From Methanoregula sp. (GTDB lineage Archaea > Halobacteriota > Methanomicrobia > Methanomicrobiales > Methanospirillaceae), in NCBI GenBank assembly GCA_030653335.1, contig JAURZP010000518.1:1-17221 (forward strand): a stretch of 17,221 nt of DNA, read 5' to 3'. The notes below the pieces were generated by a model. It was not told the origin of the DNA, ran no database searches, and saw only the letters and a list, made by a program, of their open reading frames with translations. Within the stretch, counting starts at the first letter, position 1; each line of letters starts with the position of its first letter. Below, piece by piece: positions 13,983 to 17,221 of this stretch. Position numbers and translations under genes: made by a program.

Positions 13983-15032
13983 GTGTCAATTAAAAAAGCA
14001 TTGATAACAGGAATTACTGGTCAGGATGGTTCATATCTTGCCGATTTTCTATTAAGTAAAGGTTATGAAGTGCATGGAATCATAAGAAGGATCTCGTCGT
14101 TTAGTCGTCCGAGACTTGAACATTTATATGTGGATCCAAGAGACCCTCATGCACATTTGTTTCTTCATTATGGCGATCTTTCTGACTCTGAAACCATGTC
14201 ACATATTTTATACAACATTAAGCCCGAAGAAGTGTACAATCTGGGTGCCCAAAGCCACGTCAGAGTCAGTTTTGACATCCCTGAATATACCGCAAACACA
14301 ACGGCTCTGGGAACAACCCGCATTTTAGAGATTGCACGAAGAAGCAACCAGCCCGTAAGGATTTACCAGGCATCCTCAAGTGAGATGTTTGGTTCAACAC
14401 CCCCCCCACAGAATGAGAACACAACATTCATCCCGAGAAGCCCCTATGCCTGCGCCAAACTTTACGCATACTGGATGGTAAAAAATTACCGGGAAGGTTA
14501 TAACCTGTTTGCATCAAATGGTATTTTATTCAATCATGAGTCTCCGAGAAGAGGGGAAACATTTGTCACTAGGAAAATAACTTATAGCATCTCAAGAATT
14601 CTCACTAAAAAAGACCAGTATCTGTATCTGGGAAATCTTGATGCGAAACGAGACTGGGGTTATGCACCGGAATATGTTGAGGCCATGTGGCAGATACTCC
14701 AGCAGGATGCCGCTGATGATTATGTGATTGGAACCGGCGAGTCACATTCTGTCAGGGAATTTCTTGAACAAGCATTCACCTATACGGATCTAAATGTCGA
14801 TGATTATGTGAAAATTGACCCTGCATATTTCCGACCAACAGAAGTGGAAGTTCTGATTGCCGATCCGACAAAAGCTGAAAAGAAACTCAATTGGAAACCG
14901 AAAATCAAATTCAATGACCTTGTAAAAATCATGGTGGATGCGGATATGCGGGCTGCAGGACTGGAGCCATTGGGCGAGGGGGATCAAATATTGCGGAAAA
15001 AATTCCCCAACAGGTATTGGACTGCGGATTAA
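13983..15032 (+). CDS. gmd: GDP-mannose 4,6-dehydratase
   Basis: An NADP-dependent extended SDR that would convert GDP-mannose to GDP-4-keto-6-deoxymannose, the branch point to rhamnose, fucose and unusual 6-deoxyhexoses. All hallmarks are present: ITGITGQDGSYLADFLL, HGIIRRISSF, GDLSDSE, YNLGAQSHVRVSF, the catalytic SSSEMFG with its Glu, PRSPYACAKLYAYW (Tyr and Lys), NHESPRRGETFVTRKI, LGNLDAKRDWGYAPEYVEAM and a C-terminal RPTEVEVLIADPTKAEKKL. Length is about 349 residues, normal for Gmd. The frame also opens at a TTG (13953) preceded by GGAAGG at 9 bases, giving ten extra residues. The GTG at 13983, with GAGGGG 5 bases upstream, gives the family-typical start VSIKKALITGITGQDG and is preferred, though the TTG remains possible. 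Divergent from the C-methyltransferase operon, whose enzymes probably use its product. Confidence 0.93.
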   Translation: MSIKKALITGITGQDGSYLADFLLSKGYEVHGIIRRISSFSRPRLEHLYVDPRDPHAHLFLHYGDLSDSETMSHILYNIKPEEVYNLGAQSHVRVSFDIPEYTANTTALGTTRILEIARRSNQPVRIYQASSSEMFGSTPPPQNENTTFIPRSPYACAKLYAYWMVKNYREGYNLFASNGILFNHESPRRGETFVTRKITYSISRILTKKDQYLYLGNLDAKRDWGYAPEYVEAMWQILQQDAADDYVIGTGESHSVREFLEQAFTYTDLNVDDYVKIDPAYFRPTEVEVLIADPTKAEKKLNWKPKIKFNDLVKIMVDADMRAAGLEPLGEGDQILRKKFPNRYWTAD

Positions 15033-15038
15033 TTTTTT
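15033..15038 (+). terminator. Oligo-T after the GMD gene
   Basis: Six T follow the TAA stop directly, a plausible archaeal U-tract terminator. Confidence 0.35.
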
Positions 15039-15062
15039 ACCGTTACGAGCCCGTCCAATCTA

Positions 15063-15081
15063 GGGTTTAGCACATAAACCC
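15063..15081. repeat. Perfect hairpin at the left IS end
   Basis: GGGTTTA and TAAACCC pair exactly over seven bases around a five-base loop GCACA. The hairpin covers the proposed left tip of the insertion sequence and lies 31 bases past the GMD stop, so it may block read-through into the transposase or end the GMD transcript. Confidence 0.5.
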
Positions 15082-15150
15082 CTCACCCATTTTCGTTAAG
15101 CAGTGATCCCACAGGCAGCAATAATCACTCTGCCGATACAAACCGGCAGA

Positions 15151-15158
15151 TTTATATA
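15151..15158 (+). promoter_or_regulatory. TATA box of the transposase gene
   Basis: TTTATATA lies with its centre about 23 bases before the ATG at 15177. Archaeal spacing puts the transcript start at or next to that ATG, so the mRNA is probably leaderless; no Shine-Dalgarno site is present. A short inverted repeat, TGCCG (15131-15135) with CGGCA (15145-15149), lies just upstream. Confidence 0.55.
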
Positions 15159-15176
15159 GTTTCCAGACTGCCTCCC

Positions 15177-16271
15177 ATGGTTTTCCTCGTTGATGAAACC
15201 CAAGGCCTCACTTTAAGTGAGATTCTACCGAATCGAACGTCGGTCTGTAAGTATTTGCAGTATGTGGATCTGTATCACCTTGAACGATATGTAGTAGAGA
15301 ACTGCTACAAAACCGGGAGGGAACGTACCCTCTACGATCCGCTCATCATGTTGAAACTGATCATTGTGAAGTTCTTTCGCGAAGCGTCATACAGTGACAC
15401 ACTCCACTCACTCACTGATCAAGACTGTCGGGATCTCGGACTTCCGTGGACTACTGAAGGATACATAGTTCCCGCCAAGTCAACATTACATCATTTTGTC
15501 AAATACCGACTTAAGGAGGAAGGTTTTGAGAAACTCATGGAGATAATCGGAAAAATGGTCTGTAGCCTATCCCCAGAAAAATCCGGAATCATGGATTCAA
15601 CGCCATTGGAAGCCTCACGATATGATCAATACGCTGAGTTCAATCCGCACTACCAATGCAAGATGTATAAAGCACATATCTTTCATCTGGGGGATATTCC
15701 CATTTTCTGCAGTTTTTCCGAGGGAACGAAATCGGATTTTACTTATGCTACTAACTTGATTAAAGGCGTGGAAACGATGAAACCAAAAATCACTGCTGTG
15801 TTTGCAGATGGGGGATATGATGGCTTTGAGATTCATGCTGATATTCATCATTTTCTTCATGCGAAACCAGTAATTGATTGCCGTGAGAATGCCATTACTC
15901 ATGAGGATGGAGACATAGAACGAATTGATCACTGGGTCAACAAGTTGTGGAAGGAGGGCGGATCTGTTCATGATTCGATCGAGAAAAAACTTGAATTCCT
16001 TTACGAGCAAGGCCGACACGAGCAAGTCGGTATGTATTTTAGAAATCAGAATCTTCGTGACCCAGCATTTGATTTGGTCTATTCAAGACGTGGGGACTGC
16101 GAACGGACCCACAATAATATCAAGTCTATTGTGAAGTTTGATGTCAGGAAAGTGTGTAACGATAGTAAAAGACTCTATGTCCTGGCAAATTTTGTAATCT
16201 ACCAAATCCTCCTCTTGGGGCATCTCCAGAACAAGATTATTCCGGTTCAACAACTCGCACAATATTTCTGA
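15177..16271 (+). CDS. DDE transposase (IS4/IS5/IS1182-like)
   Basis: A 364-residue DDE transposase. An N-terminal helical DNA-binding region (residues 1-115, including DPLIMLKLIIVKFFREASYS and STLHHFVKYR) precedes the RNase H-like catalytic core. D140 lies in IMDSTPLEASRYD, D211 in FADGGYDGFE, and E309 in RGDCERTHNNIK, the usual DDE spacing with a long insertion before the Glu. It would cut and rejoin the ends of its own element. The frame is intact with no stop or shift, and the length is normal, so it may still be active. I place it in the broad DDE_Tnp_1 superfamily; the exact IS family cannot be fixed by eye. ATG start, probably translated from a leaderless mRNA. Confidence 0.88.
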   Translation: MVFLVDETQGLTLSEILPNRTSVCKYLQYVDLYHLERYVVENCYKTGRERTLYDPLIMLKLIIVKFFREASYSDTLHSLTDQDCRDLGLPWTTEGYIVPAKSTLHHFVKYRLKEEGFEKLMEIIGKMVCSLSPEKSGIMDSTPLEASRYDQYAEFNPHYQCKMYKAHIFHLGDIPIFCSFSEGTKSDFTYATNLIKGVETMKPKITAVFADGGYDGFEIHADIHHFLHAKPVIDCRENAITHEDGDIERIDHWVNKLWKEGGSVHDSIEKKLEFLYEQGRHEQVGMYFRNQNLRDPAFDLVYSRRGDCERTHNNIKSIVKFDVRKVCNDSKRLYVLANFVIYQILLLGHLQNKIIPVQQLAQYF

Positions 16272-16420
16272 TTATCTAATTTGTTTTACCCTGAATCCGT
16301 GGGTCTGAAGTAGCAGATGCTGTCTGGTTATTCTCGTTTTGGCCTATGATTCAAGTGTGTTCCCACCATTTGATCGACAAAATGCGCGTTATGCATATGA
16401 TATGTTGATAATTATTGCGA

Positions 16421-16446
16421 TGAAATTTTGCAATTTCACTTTTTTT
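16421..16446 (+). terminator. Stem-loop with T-run, between IS and PIN gene
   Basis: TGAAATT (16421-16427) pairs with AATTTCA (16432-16438) around TTGC, followed by CT and a run of T to 16446. It has the form of an intrinsic terminator on the plus strand, but no gene ends close to it apart from the transposase 150 bases upstream. The stretch 16298-16540 otherwise holds no ORF I believe; a 6-base inverted repeat TCCAAC/GTTGGA (16458-16463, 16478-16483) lies further on. Confidence 0.4.
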
Positions 16447-16558
16447 CCGGTTGGCCGTCCAACAACTGTCATAGCTCGTTGGATGGGCTCCACATCAACC
16501 ACCAGCGAATAGAATCATTTATTCATGCGGGAGAAGAACGGTGAATCAGGAGATTTAT

Positions 16559-17020
16559 GTGAAAGTCTATCTCGATGTATGCTGCCTGTGTCGGCCATTT
16601 GATGACCAGCTCATTCCAAAAATTCGTAATGAAAGCGAAGCGGTCATTGCTATCCTGAACCGGTGTTCACTTGACTGGGAACTGATCTGGAGTTCCGCAA
16701 TCACATATGAGGTTGCCAAAATTATTGATCGCGACAAAAAACATTACATCAGCACCTTCGCAGCAAAGACAACCACAAATGTTCTCGTTGACCTGGCAAT
16801 AAAGGAACGTGCAGCCGTGTTCATGAACATGGGTGTAAAAGCCCTTGACGCATTGCATGTTGCCTGTGCGGAGCGGGCGGGTGCAACGGTTCTGATCACG
16901 ACTGATGATACATTGAAAAACATTATGAGCCATCGCAGCGATATAATTCCATTAAGAATTGTGAACCCTGCTGTATGGTATGAGGAGGTGACCATAAATG
17001 AAAGTGAAGACACTGCATGA
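16559..17020 (+). CDS. PIN domain nuclease (VapC-like toxin)
   Basis: A PIN-fold protein of 153 residues. It begins KVYLDVCCLCRPFDDQ (D6), has AITYEVAKI (E51), VKALDALHVA (D97) and VLITTDDTLK (D116, D117): the acidic set that binds the metal ions for RNA cleavage in VapC-type proteins. Start: the frame opens at a GTG at 16541, with GGGAG upstream. The GTG at 16559 has AGGAGA (16548-16553) 5 bases before it and begins exactly where PIN families of the VYLDxCCLxRPFDDQ type begin, so it is preferred. The stop overlaps the following small gene by 23 bases, a coupled pair. Likely a ribonuclease toxin held in check by that partner; target RNA unknown. Confidence 0.87.
   Translation: MKVYLDVCCLCRPFDDQLIPKIRNESEAVIAILNRCSLDWELIWSSAITYEVAKIIDRDKKHYISTFAAKTTTNVLVDLAIKERAAVFMNMGVKALDALHVACAERAGATVLITTDDTLKNIMSHRSDIIPLRIVNPAVWYEEVTINESEDTA
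16984..16991 (+). promoter_or_regulatory. Full-length Shine-Dalgarno site of the partner gene
   Basis: GGAGGTGA, an 8-base match to the archaeal 16S rRNA tail complement, stands 6 bases before the ATG at 16998 and lies inside the PIN coding sequence. It is the strongest ribosome site in the window and should favour the partner over the GTG-started PIN protein. Confidence 0.7.
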
Positions 17021-17219
17021 AATCCATGATGAAGGGATAAATGCCTTGCGTAAAACACTTGGTCCTGTTGACATGGTCCGCTTCATTCAGATGTTTGATC
17101 ATGGAAAAGGGGATTATACCAAGGAACGCAAGCAGTGGCTGAGTAATGATCTCGACCAGATTTGCAATGAGATTCTGGAAATGCAAAAAGCAGCCAAAAC
17201 AGCTTCAGGTTCAGAATAA
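16998..17219 (+). CDS. Small partner of the PIN nuclease, probable antitoxin
   Basis: A complete 73-residue soluble protein rich in charged residues, with VKTLHEIHDEGINALRKTLG, then GPVDMVRFIQMFDHGKGDYT and KERKQWL. Small proteins of this type (LGPVxMVRFxQxFxxGxGDYTxERxxWL) occur beside PIN genes in archaea and cyanobacteria, by my recollection, and are annotated as hypothetical or antitoxin-like. Its start lies 23 bases inside the end of the PIN gene with an ideal ribosome site. It is likely the cognate neutralising protein or a DNA-binding autoregulator; no ribbon-helix-helix or AbrB motif is evident, so the mode of action is open. Gene order is toxin first, contrary to most vapBC operons. 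Confidence 0.75.
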   Translation: MKVKTLHEIHDEGINALRKTLGPVDMVRFIQMFDHGKGDYTKERKQWLSNDLDQICNEILEMQKAAKTASGSE

Positions 17220-17221
17220 AT

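Larger units (their letters stand above)
15061..16293 (+). mobile_element. Insertion sequence, about 1.23 kb, DDE transposase
   Basis: Proposed ends: the left end begins TAGGGTTTAGCACATAA at 15061, and the right end, read inward on the minus strand, begins CAGGGTAAAACAAATTA at 16293, an imperfect terminal inverted repeat (AGGGT identical, scattered matches after). The four bases AATC occur immediately outside both ends, at 15057-15060 and 16294-16297, as a target duplication would. The element holds one transposase gene, a promoter close to its start, and 22 bases after its stop. The transposase is certain; the exact ends are tentative because the inverted repeats are weak. It sits between the end of the glycan island and the PIN gene pair. 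Confidence 0.55.

Noticed and set aside
15112..16326. CAGGCAGCA (15112-15120) and TGCTGTCTG (16318-16326) as alternative IS inverted ends
   Set aside because: Eight of nine bases match, but similarity fades at once on both sides and no flanking direct repeat was found. The AGGGT ends with AATC fit better.
1..17221. CRISPR array, tRNA or rRNA genes
   Set aside because: No regularly spaced repeats and no cloverleaf or rRNA-like stretches were seen on reading either strand; a dedicated tRNA search could not be run.

Overview
The window looks like chromosomal DNA of a methanogenic archaeon, most likely of the Methanomicrobiales (a Methanoregula-like organism). The grounds are archaeal TATA boxes about 25 bases before probable transcript starts, Shine-Dalgarno sites that are pieces of GGAGGTGATC, U-rich terminators without GC-rich stems, a SelB-like factor lacking the GTPase motifs, and polyprenyl-phosphate sugar enzymes of archaeal type. 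The species is an inference. I saw no rRNA, tRNA or CRISPR array.

Layout. (1) 1-7.5 kb is moderately GC-rich and reads as ordinary housekeeping and envelope DNA. It holds the 3' part of a TPR-like gene (+), then on the minus strand a YgiQ-family radical SAM protein, a PPC/DUF296 protein, a LemA-DUF2207 membrane pair and a SelB-like elongation-factor paralog. (2) 7.6-15.0 kb is clearly AT-richer and is a glycan gene island. On the minus strand it has a GT-C membrane glycosyltransferase fed by two overlapping half-size EamA/SMR-type transporter genes. Next is a plus-strand methyltransferase, then a minus-strand operon of three: C-methyltransferase, GMD-like SDR and polyprenyl-phosphate mannose synthase. 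A divergent GDP-mannose 4,6-dehydratase follows. (3) 15.06-16.29 kb is an insertion sequence with a DDE transposase, with probable ends and an AATC target duplication. (4) 16.5-17.2 kb is a PIN-domain nuclease gene overlapping a small partner gene, a toxin-antitoxin-like pair in the order toxin first.

How the island may work (inference). GMD turns GDP-mannose into GDP-4-keto-6-deoxymannose, and the TylC3-type enzyme adds a carbon-bound methyl to such a keto sugar. The GMD paralog has lost the dehydratase Glu (His in its place) and could reduce or epimerise the product, giving a branched 6-deoxyhexose. Separately, the GT2 synthase would make polyprenyl-phosphate mannose on the cytoplasmic side, the two 4-helix transporter halves could flip it, and the GT-C enzyme would use it outside the cell. 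Several starts looked too long by homology or by ribosome-site position, and I have moved them; each case is explained in its entry.
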